This document shows, one piece after another, positions 17,151-25,346 of a stretch of DNA of 64,000 bases. Positions within the stretch are counted from its first letter, which is position 1. Each line of letters opens with the position of its first letter. Origin of the DNA: an uncultured Eubacteriales bacterium (GTDB taxonomy: Bacteria > Bacillota > Clostridia > Oscillospirales > UMGS1783). The notes beneath the pieces were generated by a model that did not search any database, had not been told where the DNA came from, and was given only the letters and a program-made list of their open reading frames with translations. A program made the position numbers and the translations under genes. The stretch is from positions 62,001 through 126,000 of the forward strand of contig CAKSHC010000005.1 in assembly GCA_934456365.1 (NCBI GenBank), written 5' to 3'.

Positions 17151-19018
17151 TGCGCATCCTCTACGACAGCAAAAACCCCTTTTATAAAGATCCCTTCGGC
17201 CCTTTGAAGGAAGAGCAGGAGTGTCGCGTCCGCATCCGCATTCCCGAATCCTGCCGCACCATCACGGTCGAGATCCGTCTGGAAAACGAAGCCGGCAGGG
17301 AGCTTGCCTTCCTCCTCGAAAAGGAGGCGGTCGAAGGCCCCTACGGCCTCTGGTCCGGCACCTTTTCGCTGAGTGAGCCCGGCCTCTTCTTCTACCGCTT
17401 CTTCCTCCACACCGAAACGACCGACTTCTCCCTCTTCAAGCAGGGCTACGACCAAACCAATATGGAAGCAGGGGAGAAGTGGCAGCTTTCCTGCCTCCCG
17501 AAGGATTTCCATGTCCCCGGCTTCTATGCCGGAAAGGTCATGTATCAGATCTTTCCCGACCGGTTCTGCCGCGCCGGCCATGTCAATCTGCATGGGAAGC
17601 TCAAGCCCTATACCGTCCACGAGAGAGAAACCGAAACGCCCCAGTGGCGCCCCGACCAGGAAGGCCGTGTGCTCAACAACGACTTCTTCGGAGGCACCCT
17701 GCGCGGCATCGAGAAAAAGCTGCCCTACCTCGCCTCCCTCGGCGTGTCGGTGCTCTACCTCAACCCCATCTTCAAAGCCTTCTCCAACCACCGCTACGAT
17801 ACCGCGGATTATAAGAAAATCGACGAAATGCTCGGCACCGAGCGCCAGTTCCGCTCCCTCTGCCGCAGCGCCCATGAGTACGGCATGCGCGTCATCCTCG
17901 ACGGGGTCTTCTCCCATACCGGCTCCAACAGCCGTTATTTCGATAAGGAAAAGGCCTTCGGCGGCCACGGCGCCTATTGCGATCCCGATTCTCCCTACCG
18001 CTCCTGGTACGATTTCCAGGAGTATCCCGACCGCTATACCGCCTGGTGGGGGATCGACACGCTCCCCTGCGTCAACGAGCTCGACGAAAGCTTCCTCCAA
18101 TTTATCATCGACGGGGAAGACAGCGTCATCGCCCACTGGCTGCGCGCCGGAGCGGACGGGTTCCGCCTCGACGTGGCCGACGAGCTGCCCGACGCTTTTA
18201 TCGCCCGCCTGCGCCGCCGCATGAAGGAGATCGACCCGCAGGCCCTTCTCATCGGCGAGGTCTGGGAAGACGCCTCCAATAAATGCAGCTACAATGTCCG
18301 CCGCCGCTATTTCACGGGCGGCGAGCTCGATTCGGTGATGAATTATCCCTTCCGCCGCGCCCTGATCGATTTCGTCACCGGGCGCGACGGGGGAGAGGCC
18401 CTGCGCGACACCGTCATGTCCATCGCGGAAAATTATCCGCCCGAGGTGCTGCAAACCCTCATGAACTTCCTCTCCACCCACGATACCCCCCGGATCCTCA
18501 CCCTGCTCGGCTGCCCCAATCCGCCCGAGCGTAAGGAAGACCGCGCCGCCTTCCGCCTCTCGCCCGAGAGCCGGGAGCTCGCCCTCAAACGCCTTTTCTG
18601 CGCCGCTTTCCTGCAGTTTTCGCTGCCGGGCATGCCCTGCCTCTATTATGGGGATGAAATCGGTATGGAAGGCTTCGAAGACCCCTTCTGCCGCGGCTTC
18701 TTCGAGTGGGAAACGGCAGAGGAAAGCCCCCTGCCCGCCTTCTTTTCCGAGCTTTCCGCCCTGCGCGCCGCCCATCCCGCCCTGTGGGAGGGAAGCGTCC
18801 GGGTGGAAACCAACGGCGCCGGCGTGGTCGCCGTTGCCCGCCAAAACCATCGCGAAAGCCTGCGCGCCGTTGTCAATGCCTCTCCCCACCCCGCCACGCT
18901 GACCCCCACCGGCGAGATCCTCTTTTCCCATGAAGCGGTGCGCGGTGCGGAAAATCTGGTCCTGCCTCCGTATGGATTTTTTATGGAGTCTTTGCAAGAA
19001 GAAAGGAATATCCAATGA
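17150..19018 (+). CDS. GH13 alpha-amylase/neopullulanase-like glycosidase
   Basis: The 622-residue protein has an N-terminal beta-sandwich (about 1-120), then a GH13 barrel beginning GKVMYQIFPDRFC. Catalytic residues are Asp341 (DGFRLDVADEL), Glu370 (LIGEVWED) and Asp445 (FLSTHDTPR). The architecture is that of cytoplasmic neopullulanase/cyclomaltodextrinase enzymes, which cut alpha-1,4 and sometimes alpha-1,6 links; no signal peptide is seen. No GlgX-type debranching enzyme is present in this operon, so this enzyme plus MalQ may process branched limit dextrins. It overlaps both neighbours by 1 and 4 bases. Confidence 0.9.
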   Translation: MRILYDSKNPFYKDPFGPLKEEQECRVRIRIPESCRTITVEIRLENEAGRELAFLLEKEAVEGPYGLWSGTFSLSEPGLFFYRFFLHTETTDFSLFKQGYDQTNMEAGEKWQLSCLPKDFHVPGFYAGKVMYQIFPDRFCRAGHVNLHGKLKPYTVHERETETPQWRPDQEGRVLNNDFFGGTLRGIEKKLPYLASLGVSVLYLNPIFKAFSNHRYDTADYKKIDEMLGTERQFRSLCRSAHEYGMRVILDGVFSHTGSNSRYFDKEKAFGGHGAYCDPDSPYRSWYDFQEYPDRYTAWWGIDTLPCVNELDESFLQFIIDGEDSVIAHWLRAGADGFRLDVADELPDAFIARLRRRMKEIDPQALLIGEVWEDASNKCSYNVRRRYFTGGELDSVMNYPFRRALIDFVTGRDGGEALRDTVMSIAENYPPEVLQTLMNFLSTHDTPRILTLLGCPNPPERKEDRAAFRLSPESRELALKRLFCAAFLQFSLPGMPCLYYGDEIGMEGFEDPFCRGFFEWETAEESPLPAFFSELSALRAAHPALWEGSVRVETNGAGVVAVARQNHRESLRAVVNASPHPATLTPTGEILFSHEAVRGAENLVLPPYGFFMESLQEERNIQ

Positions 19019-19947
19019 GAAAACAAGCCAAACCGTTCGCCTTTTCCTGGCCCCCGTTGGTCGCCGGCATCTCCCTCTTTCTCGCCGCCCTGATGGGGCT
19101 GACCGCCGCCCTTTTCTATCAGCCTCCCGTCGAAAGCGATACCCCCACTCCCTCCACCGTCACCGTGGAAGACGTGGTCAAAGCCACCCGTTCCTCCGCC
19201 CTGAAAAAGCTCATCAGCTTCAGCGCCGAGCGGGAAAACCTCCAAACCGGCGAAAAATCGATCGCCTATGTCGACCAGCGCTCCTACTACAGCGAGCAGT
19301 TCGGCGCCGCCACCTTGTATGATGGCGATTTCTGCGCCCGCGAGGAAAACGGGAGCTACACCGAAATCCTTTTCCCCACCGAGGATCAGCGCCGCGCCGC
19401 CCTCGCGGATTTCGACCAGATCTTCTTTGATGAGGAGCTTGCCCTGAAAGAGATCATCAAATCCCGCGTCCTCGACGTCGACCGCGTCCTGCTTACCACG
19501 GAAATGACCAAATCCGATTCCGAGGCCATCCTCAAGCGCGACCGCTATGAAGCACCGCGCGGCGTCTATTTCTCCATTGAGTACGTGCTCGACGCCCAAA
19601 CCTTCCGCCTGCTCGAGCGGGTGGAAAAGCTGCACTCCTTCGGCAGCGTCCGGGAGTATTCCCGTCTCACGGCCAACTACGACGCCGATCCCCCCGAGGG
19701 CATTTCCCGCATCCGCTCTCATATGATCGAGAGCGAGCTGCGCACCGTGATAATCATCACTCCTTCCGAAACCGGAACCGTAGTCGTCTCCGGCCTCGCC
19801 CGCGTCGGCGACCGGGCGGAGGTCGTCGTCCCGGAGGGCTTTGCGCTCTATTCCGATCCCGAAGGGAAAATCCCCTTTGAAAAGGAAACCGACCTGCGCG
19901 CCGCCAACACCACGCTCTACCTCTTCCCCCAGGCGAATAAAGCCTAA
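19015..19947 (+). CDS. Unknown membrane-anchored protein at the end of the glycogen operon
   Basis: I do not recognise this 310-residue protein. It has a short basic N-terminus, one hydrophobic segment (about residues 16-36) and then an extracytoplasmic region rich in charged residues. The latter has alternating beta-like strands (KSIAYVDQRSYYSEQFGAAT, YDGDFCAREENGSYTEILFP), loosely recalling LolA/RseB-type sheets; that is only an impression. Its ATG overlaps the GH13 stop (ATGA), so it is translated with the glycogen enzymes, yet it should lie outside the membrane. A terminator follows directly. Confidence 0.75.
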   Translation: MRKQAKPFAFSWPPLVAGISLFLAALMGLTAALFYQPPVESDTPTPSTVTVEDVVKATRSSALKKLISFSAERENLQTGEKSIAYVDQRSYYSEQFGAATLYDGDFCAREENGSYTEILFPTEDQRRAALADFDQIFFDEELALKEIIKSRVLDVDRVLLTTEMTKSDSEAILKRDRYEAPRGVYFSIEYVLDAQTFRLLERVEKLHSFGSVREYSRLTANYDADPPEGISRIRSHMIESELRTVIIITPSETGTVVVSGLARVGDRAEVVVPEGFALYSDPEGKIPFEKETDLRAANTTLYLFPQANKA

Positions 19948-19949
19948 AA

Positions 19950-19984
19950 AAGAAGCGGATCGAAAGATCCGCTTCTTTCTTTTT
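19950..19984. terminator. Intrinsic terminator ending the glycogen operon
   Basis: AAGAAGCGGATC (19950-19961), GAAA loop, GATCCGCTTCTT (19966-19977) and a T-rich tail. The A-rich left side makes it usable for the minus-strand TraX-like gene too. Confidence 0.9.
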
Positions 19985-20732
19985 AGAAGAACAGCTCCCG
20001 CAAAACCCCAATGAGAAACAGGTGCAGCGGGTAGTAAAGATAGAAAAACCATTTCATCCCCCGGTTCACAGCCGGATTCTCGCCCAGCTTTCCGTTGTAA
20101 AGCCGCAGAAGCGGCACCGAAAGCACCACCCCCAGCTGCAAAAGCCCGTAAACCGGATCGATCGCCAAGCAGTAAACCAAAGCGTAAAGCCCCACATAGA
20201 AAAGGCACCATAGAATCTGCGCCCGCGGCTTGCCCCGGTTTTGCCCGATGGAAAGAATGCAGAGCGCGGCAATGCAGCTCCAGTCGGCCGGCAAAGTCAG
20301 CAAACAGATCAGAACCACCAGAAGGATCTTCGCCCATTCCTTCAGCTTCCCGCTGTCGCACACTCGCAGCATCCATAACCCGCCCAGAAGCGACCACACA
20401 ACCCCCGTCTGATTGAGTACGCCCCCGTAGTAGAAGGGGAGAAAGGAGTGCCAGTCCTGAAATCCGTTGGAGGCAAACACATAGGCAAAATGCGAAACCA
20501 GCGCCAAAATCGTCAGCCGCGCCGTGTAGCGGCGCACATCCCGCGTGTAATGATATCCCTCGGCAATGAAAAAGCACATGATCGGACAGGTCAGCCGCCC
20601 GATCAGATGCAGGAAAAGCGGCAGCGCCTCCCGCGGATACCCCGGAAAAAGCAGCCAGGCCGTATGATCGATGGTCATGGCAAGAATGGCAATCAGCTTG
20701 AGGTGATTGGCGTTGAGTTTTTTCTGCGGCAT
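19983..20732 (-). CDS. TraX-family membrane protein
   Basis: A 249-residue polytopic protein with seven or eight hydrophobic segments. The N-terminal NANHLKLIAILAMTIDHTAW and GRLTCPIMCFFIAEGYHYTR are characteristic of the TraX family (named for F-pilin acetylation but common in Bacillota chromosomes and related to membrane acyltransferases). The His in TIDHTAW is conserved. Actual substrate here is unknown; nothing nearby suggests conjugation. It is divergent from the LysR gene with its own promoter. Confidence 0.88.
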   Translation of the reverse strand: MPQKKLNANHLKLIAILAMTIDHTAWLLFPGYPREALPLFLHLIGRLTCPIMCFFIAEGYHYTRDVRRYTARLTILALVSHFAYVFASNGFQDWHSFLPFYYGGVLNQTGVVWSLLGGLWMLRVCDSGKLKEWAKILLVVLICLLTLPADWSCIAALCILSIGQNRGKPRAQILWCLFYVGLYALVYCLAIDPVYGLLQLGVVLSVPLLRLYNGKLGENPAVNRGMKWFFYLYYPLHLFLIGVLRELFF

Positions 20733-20762
20733 ACAGCGCCCTCCCGGTAATGTTCTGCCCCT

Positions 20763-20791
20763 ATTGTATACCGGATCCGAGCGCCTGACAA
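20763..20791 (-). promoter_or_regulatory. Minus-strand promoter of the TraX-like gene
   Basis: On the minus strand TTGTCA (20791-20786), 17-bp spacer, TACAAT (20768-20763). Confidence 0.65.
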
Positions 20792-20838
20792 GCCGAAATT
20801 GCGCAAGAGAAAAAGAACCGGTTTTTTATAAAAAACCA

Positions 20839-20877
20839 TTGAGCTGGGTATGCGTTTGTGGTATAATGCTAATACCA
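20839..20877 (+). promoter_or_regulatory. Promoter of the LysR gene with an overlapping dyad
   Basis: TTGAGC (20839-20844), 17-bp spacer, TGG-TATAAT (20859-20867). A perfect dyad, TGGTAT-N7-ATACCA (20859-20864 and 20872-20877), covers the -10 box. It suits autoregulation by the LysR protein encoded downstream. Confidence 0.65.
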
Positions 20878-20933
20878 TATTGGCATGGCTCTTCTCCCGT
20901 TTGCCGTGCCGGGCCGGACAAGGGGGCGATGCT

Positions 20934-21872
20934 TTGAACCTTTTGCATATGAAATATGCCGTCGTGGTCGCCGAAACGCATTCCATCAACAAAGCGGCCG
21001 AGAAGCTTTTCGTCGGGCAGCCGGCGCTTTCCCGCGCCATCAAGGAGCTCGAATCCAGTTTGGGCGTCCAGCTTTTTGAGCGCTCCTCCCGCGGCATGGT
21101 CCTCACCCCCAACGGCGAGCTTTTTGTCACCCATGCCAAAAATGTCCTCCGACAGGTCGATGAAATGGAGCGCCTCTTTTCGGTGGAGAGCACCCGCAAA
21201 ATGCGCTTTTCGCTTTCCGCCCCCCGCGCTTCCTACATCGCCGACGCCTTTACCCGCTTTTCCGCTCGTATCGGCTCGCAGGAGCCGGTCGAGCTCTTTT
21301 ATATGGAAACCAATTCCCTCCAGGCCATCACCAATCTCTTGAACGAGGATTATAAGCTCGGTATCGTCCGGTATGCCGAAAAGTACGATAAATATTATGA
21401 AGTCATGATGGAGGAAAAGGGCCTGGATCATCGCCTCGTCACCTCCTTCCGCTTCCGCCTGGTCTTCGGCTCGCAAAGCCCCCTTGCCAAAAAGAAGAAA
21501 ATCACCCTCGAGGATCTGCGCGATCTGACCGAAATCGCCCATGCCGATCCCTATGTCCCCTCGCTTCCCGTGACCGAGGTCAGAAAAGAGGAATTGCCCG
21601 AAACCGCCGCCCGGCGGATCTTCGTTTTCGAGCGCGCCACCCAGTTTTCCCTCCTGTCCGAAAACCCCGCCACCTATATGTGGGTTTCGGCCATTCCGCA
21701 ATCGCTGCTCGATCGCTATGACCTTTTGATCCGCCCCTGCGAGGAAAACCGGCGGGTCTATCAGGATATTCTCGTCAGCCGGAAAGACGAGCCCCTTTCC
21801 GAGCTGGACAGGCTGTTTATCGATGAGCTTTCCCGCGAAAAGCAGGAGCTCTTTGGGGGTGAAGCTTTATGA
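20934..21872 (+). CDS. LysR-family transcriptional regulator
   Basis: A 312-residue regulator. The winged helix-turn-helix is clear in MKYAVVVAETHSINKAAEKL (helices 1-2) and QPALSRAIKELESSLGVQLF, followed by an effector-binding domain of normal size. I place the start at TTG 20934 because AGGGGG lies seven bases upstream and it gives the family's usual N-terminus (LNLLHMKYAVV); an ATG 84 bases further up has no ribosome site and would overlap the promoter. Its stop overlaps the phosphodiesterase start (ATGA). The effector is unknown. Confidence 0.93.
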   Translation: MNLLHMKYAVVVAETHSINKAAEKLFVGQPALSRAIKELESSLGVQLFERSSRGMVLTPNGELFVTHAKNVLRQVDEMERLFSVESTRKMRFSLSAPRASYIADAFTRFSARIGSQEPVELFYMETNSLQAITNLLNEDYKLGIVRYAEKYDKYYEVMMEEKGLDHRLVTSFRFRLVFGSQSPLAKKKKITLEDLRDLTEIAHADPYVPSLPVTEVRKEELPETAARRIFVFERATQFSLLSENPATYMWVSAIPQSLLDRYDLLIRPCEENRRVYQDILVSRKDEPLSELDRLFIDELSREKQELFGGEAL

Positions 21873-22411
21873 AATGGATGATCGCTTCCGATATCCACGG
21901 CAGCGCTTTTTATTGCCGTCAGATGCTGGAGCGCTACCGGGCCGAAAAGGCCGACCGGCTCCTGCTCCTGGGCGACCTCCTCTACCACGGCCCCCGCAAT
22001 GACCTGCCGAAAGAGTATGCCCCCAAGGAGGTCATTGCCCTGCTCAACCCGTTGAAAAACGAGCTCCTCTGCGTGCGCGGCAACTGCGAAGCCGAAGTCG
22101 ACCAGATGGTCCTCCAATTCCCGGTTCTGGCCGAATATGCCCTCCTTTCCCTCGATTCCCGCCTGCTTTTCGCCACCCATGGCCACCACTTCGGAAAGGA
22201 TAACCCCCCGCCCCTCAAACCGGGCGACCTCCTCCTCTGCGGCCATACCCATATCCCCGCCTGCGAGCCCGCGGGGGAAATCACCTACCTCAACCCCGGC
22301 TCGGTTTCCATCCCCAAGGAGGGGAGTCCGCATTCGTATATGACGCTGGAAAACGGGCTCTTCCTCTGGAAATCCCTGGACGGAGAAGAGTACCGGCGCT
22401 TTTCGCTCTGA
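21869..22411 (+). CDS. YfcE/MJ0936-family metallophosphodiesterase
   Basis: A 180-residue calcineurin-like phosphoesterase. Metal-binding motifs are in order: SDIHG near the N-terminus, LLLGDLLYHGP (GDxxxxG type), CVRGNCEAE (GNCD/E), THGHH and CGHTHIPA. E. coli YfcE is a Mn-dependent phosphodiesterase of unknown physiological substrate. The gene overlaps the LysR stop by four bases. Length is typical. Confidence 0.92.
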   Translation: MKWMIASDIHGSAFYCRQMLERYRAEKADRLLLLGDLLYHGPRNDLPKEYAPKEVIALLNPLKNELLCVRGNCEAEVDQMVLQFPVLAEYALLSLDSRLLFATHGHHFGKDNPPPLKPGDLLLCGHTHIPACEPAGEITYLNPGSVSIPKEGSPHSYMTLENGLFLWKSLDGEEYRRFSL

Positions 22412-22453
22412 GATATATCGATAGATAGCATAACGGATATGAATTAGAGGCAA

Positions 22454-22482
22454 TTCCCAAAACCCGAAACGTGTGATATTAT
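22454..22482 (+). promoter_or_regulatory. Promoter of the redox cluster
   Basis: TTCCCA (22454-22459), 17-bp spacer, TGA-TATTAT (22474-22482). The -35 is weak, the extended -10 is good. Confidence 0.5.
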
Positions 22483-22486
22483 GCAG

Positions 22487-22506
22487 TTGTTCCGAAAAGA
22501 GAACAA
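22487..22506 (+). promoter_or_regulatory. Inverted repeat at the predicted transcription start, Rex-like
   Basis: TTGTTC (22487-22492) and GAACAA (22501-22506) form a perfect 6-bp inverted repeat with an 8-bp spacer. Clostridial Rex sites are TTGTTA-N6-TAACAA, so this is close but two bases longer. It covers the expected +1, and a rex gene ends the cluster. Confidence 0.45.
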
Positions 22507-22536
22507 AATTTTCTCAGAATTTGGAGGACAACGGTT

Positions 22537-23754
22537 ATGGCACGGTTTACTTTACCTCGCGATCTGTATCATGGGAAAGGCTCTCTGGAAGCGCTGAAAA
22601 CCTTCGAGGGCAAGCGCGCAATGATTTGCGTCGGCGGCGGCTCGATGAAGAAATTCGGTTTTCTGGACAGAGCAGTCGGCTATCTGAAAGAGGCCGGCAT
22701 GGAAGTGGAGCTGTTTGAAGGCATCGAGCCGGATCCCTCGGTGGAAACGGTCATGCGCGGCGCCGAAGCCATGCAGAAATTCCAGCCCGACTGGATCATC
22801 GCCATGGGCGGCGGCTCGCCGATCGACGCGGCCAAAGCCATGTGGATCAAGTATGAGTATCCGGAAGTCACCTTTGAAGATATGTGCAAGGTCTTCGGCC
22901 TGCCCAAGCTGCGTAAGAAAGCGCATTTCTGCGCCATTTCTTCCACCTCCGGCACCGCAACCGAAGTAACCGCCTTCTCGATCATCACCGATTATTCCAA
23001 AGGCATCAAGTATCCGATCGCCGATTTTGAAATCACCCCGGATGTCGCCATCGTCGACCCCGATCTGGCCGAAACCATGCCCAAGAAGCTGGTCGCCCAT
23101 ACCGGTATGGACGCGATGACCCACGCCATCGAAGCCTATGTTTCCACCGCCCATTGCGACTACACCGATCCTCTCGCCATCTTCGCCATCAAGATGATCC
23201 AGAACGATCTGGTCGATTCCTATAACGGCGATATGTCCAAGCGCGACACCATGCACAACGCCCAGTGCCTCGCCGGCATGGCCTTCTCCAATGCTCTGCT
23301 CGGCATCGTCCATTCCATGGCGCATAAAACCGGCGCCGCCTTTGCCGACTACGGCGCCCATATCATCCACGGCGCGGCCAACGCCATGTACCTGCCCAAG
23401 GTCATCGCCTTCAACGCCAAGAATCCCGAAGCCAAGAAGCGCTACGGCGTCATCGCCGACTACATGGGCCTCGGCGGCAAGAATGACGACGAAAAGGTCG
23501 CCCTCCTTATTGAGTATCTGCGCGGCATGAACGATGCGCTCAATATCCCGCATTGCATCAAGAACTACGGTCCCGACAGCTATCCGACGGAGCAGGGCTT
23601 CGTCCCCGAGGAAGTCTTCCTCGAGCGGCTGCCTGAGATCGCCAAGAATGCCATCGGCGATGCCTGCACCGGCTCCAATCCTCGTATTCCCACCCAGGAG
23701 GAGATGGAGAAGCTGCTCAAGTGCTGCTACTACGATACCGAAGTGGACTTCTGA
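22537..23754 (+). CDS. Iron-containing alcohol dehydrogenase
   Basis: The 405-residue group III dehydrogenase reduces aldehydes to alcohols with NAD(P)H. GGGSPIDAAKAMW binds the nucleotide; the metal ligands read as Asp192 and His196 (GMDAMTHAIEAY), His259 (HSMAHKTGAAF) and His278 (HGAANAMY). The AISSTSGTATEVTAF motif is typical of the AdhE C-terminal domain and related stand-alone enzymes. ATG at 22537 follows GGAGG. It opens a cluster with NfnAB, a hydroxyacyl-CoA dehydrogenase and Rex, which points to disposal of NADH in fermentation. Confidence 0.93.
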   Translation: MARFTLPRDLYHGKGSLEALKTFEGKRAMICVGGGSMKKFGFLDRAVGYLKEAGMEVELFEGIEPDPSVETVMRGAEAMQKFQPDWIIAMGGGSPIDAAKAMWIKYEYPEVTFEDMCKVFGLPKLRKKAHFCAISSTSGTATEVTAFSIITDYSKGIKYPIADFEITPDVAIVDPDLAETMPKKLVAHTGMDAMTHAIEAYVSTAHCDYTDPLAIFAIKMIQNDLVDSYNGDMSKRDTMHNAQCLAGMAFSNALLGIVHSMAHKTGAAFADYGAHIIHGAANAMYLPKVIAFNAKNPEAKKRYGVIADYMGLGGKNDDEKVALLIEYLRGMNDALNIPHCIKNYGPDSYPTEQGFVPEEVFLERLPEIAKNAIGDACTGSNPRIPTQEEMEKLLKCCYYDTEVDF

Positions 23755-23800
23755 TCGCAGCTCCTGAGCCCCTGATTTTCTTTCTTTCGCTTTTGCATAA

Positions 23801-23891
23801 CAGCCGCCGGATTCCGGCCCCGGAAGGGGTTCGGAGCCCGTCGGCTGCCTTGTGCTCTTTCGCATAGACGGCTGCCGAGAATGCCCGGCAG
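23801..23891 (+). promoter_or_regulatory. Structured spacer with alternative pairings between adh and nudix genes
   Basis: CAGCCG (23801-23806) can pair with CGGCTG at 23842-23847 or at 23869-23874; CTGCCG (23872-23877), which overlaps the latter, can pair with CGGCAG (23886-23891). TTCCG-GCCC-CGGAA (23812-23825) is an inner hairpin. The rival pairings look attenuator-like; no long T-run is present. Confidence 0.4.
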
Positions 23892-23917
23892 TCGCCTTTG
23901 TGCACCGGGAGGTTTTT

Positions 23918-24451
23918 ATGGATCGCAATGAAAAAGGCCAGACCGAGGCCGAGTTTCTCGCCCAGTATGCTCAGAAAAACTATCCCAAACCCGCGCTGAC
24001 GGCCGATATCGTCGTCTTCCGGGAGGAGCAGGGGAGCCTCTTCGTTTTGCTGATCCGCCGGAAAAACCATCCCTTCATCCACCGCTGGGCCCTCCCCGGC
24101 GGCTTTGCCGAAGCGCAGGAAAGCCTGCCGGAAACGGCAAAGCGCGAGCTTTGGGAGGAAACCGGCCTCTCCAATATCCCTCTGTCCCTTGTGGGCGTCT
24201 ACAGTAAGCCCGGCCGCGATCCGCGCGGTTGGGTCGTGTCCGCGGCCTATTGGGCCCTTGTTTCGAAAGCCCTGCCCCTGCGCGCGGCCGACGATGCCGC
24301 CCAGGCGGCCTGGTTCCGGCTGACCGAGCAAAACGGCAGCCTCGCGCTGGAAAACGAATCCCAGCGCCTCAATGGGGAAACACTTGCGTTTGATCATCTG
24401 GAAATTCTGTGCGACGCACACAGAAAATGGAAAATGCGCAAAAGCAGGTAA
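23918..24451 (+). CDS. Nudix hydrolase
   Basis: A 177-residue protein with a full Nudix box, GGFAEAQESLPETAKRELWE followed by ETGL (GX5EX7REUXEEXGU). The preceding HPFIHRWALPGG and the later region including YSKPGRDPRGWVVSAAYWAL resemble ADP-ribose pyrophosphatase/NrtR-type Nudix domains; no DNA-binding wing is present, so it should be an enzyme. ATG at 23918 has GGGAGG upstream. Lying between an NAD-linked dehydrogenase and nfnAB, it may act on nicotinamide-nucleotide derivatives; that is inference. A perfect palindrome TGTGCG-A-CGCACA (24408-24420) lies near its end. Confidence 0.88.
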   Translation: MDRNEKGQTEAEFLAQYAQKNYPKPALTADIVVFREEQGSLFVLLIRRKNHPFIHRWALPGGFAEAQESLPETAKRELWEETGLSNIPLSLVGVYSKPGRDPRGWVVSAAYWALVSKALPLRAADDAAQAAWFRLTEQNGSLALENESQRLNGETLAFDHLEILCDAHRKWKMRKSR

Positions 24452-24483
24452 TTTCAAATATTTTATTCCAGGAGGAAGGCTAC

Positions 24484-25332
24484 ATGTACAAGATCGTCAG
24501 AAAAAAAGAGCTCAATCCCACGGTCACGCAAATGGAGATTGAAGCGCCCCTGATCGCGAAAAAAGCGCTCCCGGGCCAGTTCATCATCCTGCGCGTCGAT
24601 GAGGCGGGCGAGCGCATTCCGCTGACTGTCGCCGGCACCAATCCCATCGAGGGCACGGTCAAGATCATCTTCCAGGTCGTCGGAGCCACCACCGAAAAGC
24701 TCAACCATAAGCGGGAGGGTGAATTTCTTCAGGATTTCGTCGGCCCCCTCGGCGTCGCCACCCATACCGAAGGCGTCAAAAAGGTCTGCATCATCGGCGG
24801 CGGCGTCGGCTGCGCCATCGCCATGCCCATCGCGGAGGAATTCCATAAGCTCGGCGCCGAAGTCACCAGCATCATCGGCTTCCGCAATAAGGATCTCGTG
24901 ATCCTGGAAGAGGAATTCAAAGCCTATTCCGATAAAATGATCATGATGACCGACGACGGTTCCTACGGCCGCCACGGCAACGTCACCGTCCCCCTCAAGG
25001 AAATGCTCGAGGCCGGCGAGAAGTTCGACCGGATCATCACCATCGGCCCGCTGATCATGATGAAGTTCGTCGTCGCCACCGCCAAGCCCTTCGGGGTGCC
25101 CGTCACCGTCTCCATGAACCCGATCATGATCGACGGAACCGGCATGTGCGGCGGCTGCCGCCTCACCCTCCATCAGGACGGGAAAACGGTCACCAAATTT
25201 GCCTGCGTTGACGGTCCGGACTTCGACGGCTATGAAGTCGATTTCGATGAAGCCATGTCCCGCGGCAGAATGTATTTCGACTTTGAACGTCACGCACACG
25301 AAGAGACCTGCAACCTCTTCAAAAAGGCATAA
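24484..25332 (+). CDS. nfnA: NfnA, ferredoxin-NADP reductase subunit alpha
   Basis: A 282-residue FAD/NAD-binding protein of the dihydroorotate dehydrogenase electron-transfer type. The FAD part has RIPLTVAG, the NAD(H) part VCIIGGGVGCAIAMPIAEEF, and a [2Fe-2S] site is formed by Cys222 and Cys225 (MCGGCR) and Cys241 near the C-terminus. With NfnB it forms the electron-bifurcating NADH-dependent reduced ferredoxin:NADP+ oxidoreductase, which interconverts NADH, NADPH and ferredoxin. nfnB starts 14 bases after its stop. Length matches the family. Confidence 0.92.
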   Translation: MYKIVRKKELNPTVTQMEIEAPLIAKKALPGQFIILRVDEAGERIPLTVAGTNPIEGTVKIIFQVVGATTEKLNHKREGEFLQDFVGPLGVATHTEGVKKVCIIGGGVGCAIAMPIAEEFHKLGAEVTSIIGFRNKDLVILEEEFKAYSDKMIMMTDDGSYGRHGNVTVPLKEMLEAGEKFDRIITIGPLIMMKFVVATAKPFGVPVTVSMNPIMIDGTGMCGGCRLTLHQDGKTVTKFACVDGPDFDGYEVDFDEAMSRGRMYFDFERHAHEETCNLFKKA

Positions 25333-25346
25333 GGAGGAAGAAGAAA

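Noticed and set aside
22487..22506. Calling the inverted repeat a confirmed Rex operator
   Set aside because: The spacer is two bases longer than in the established Rex consensus; it is kept only as a candidate.
24408..24420. TGTGCG-A-CGCACA palindrome as a promoter operator for nfnA
   Set aside because: It lies inside the coding end of the Nudix gene and no convincing -10/-35 pair lies near it; it is noted in the Nudix entry only.
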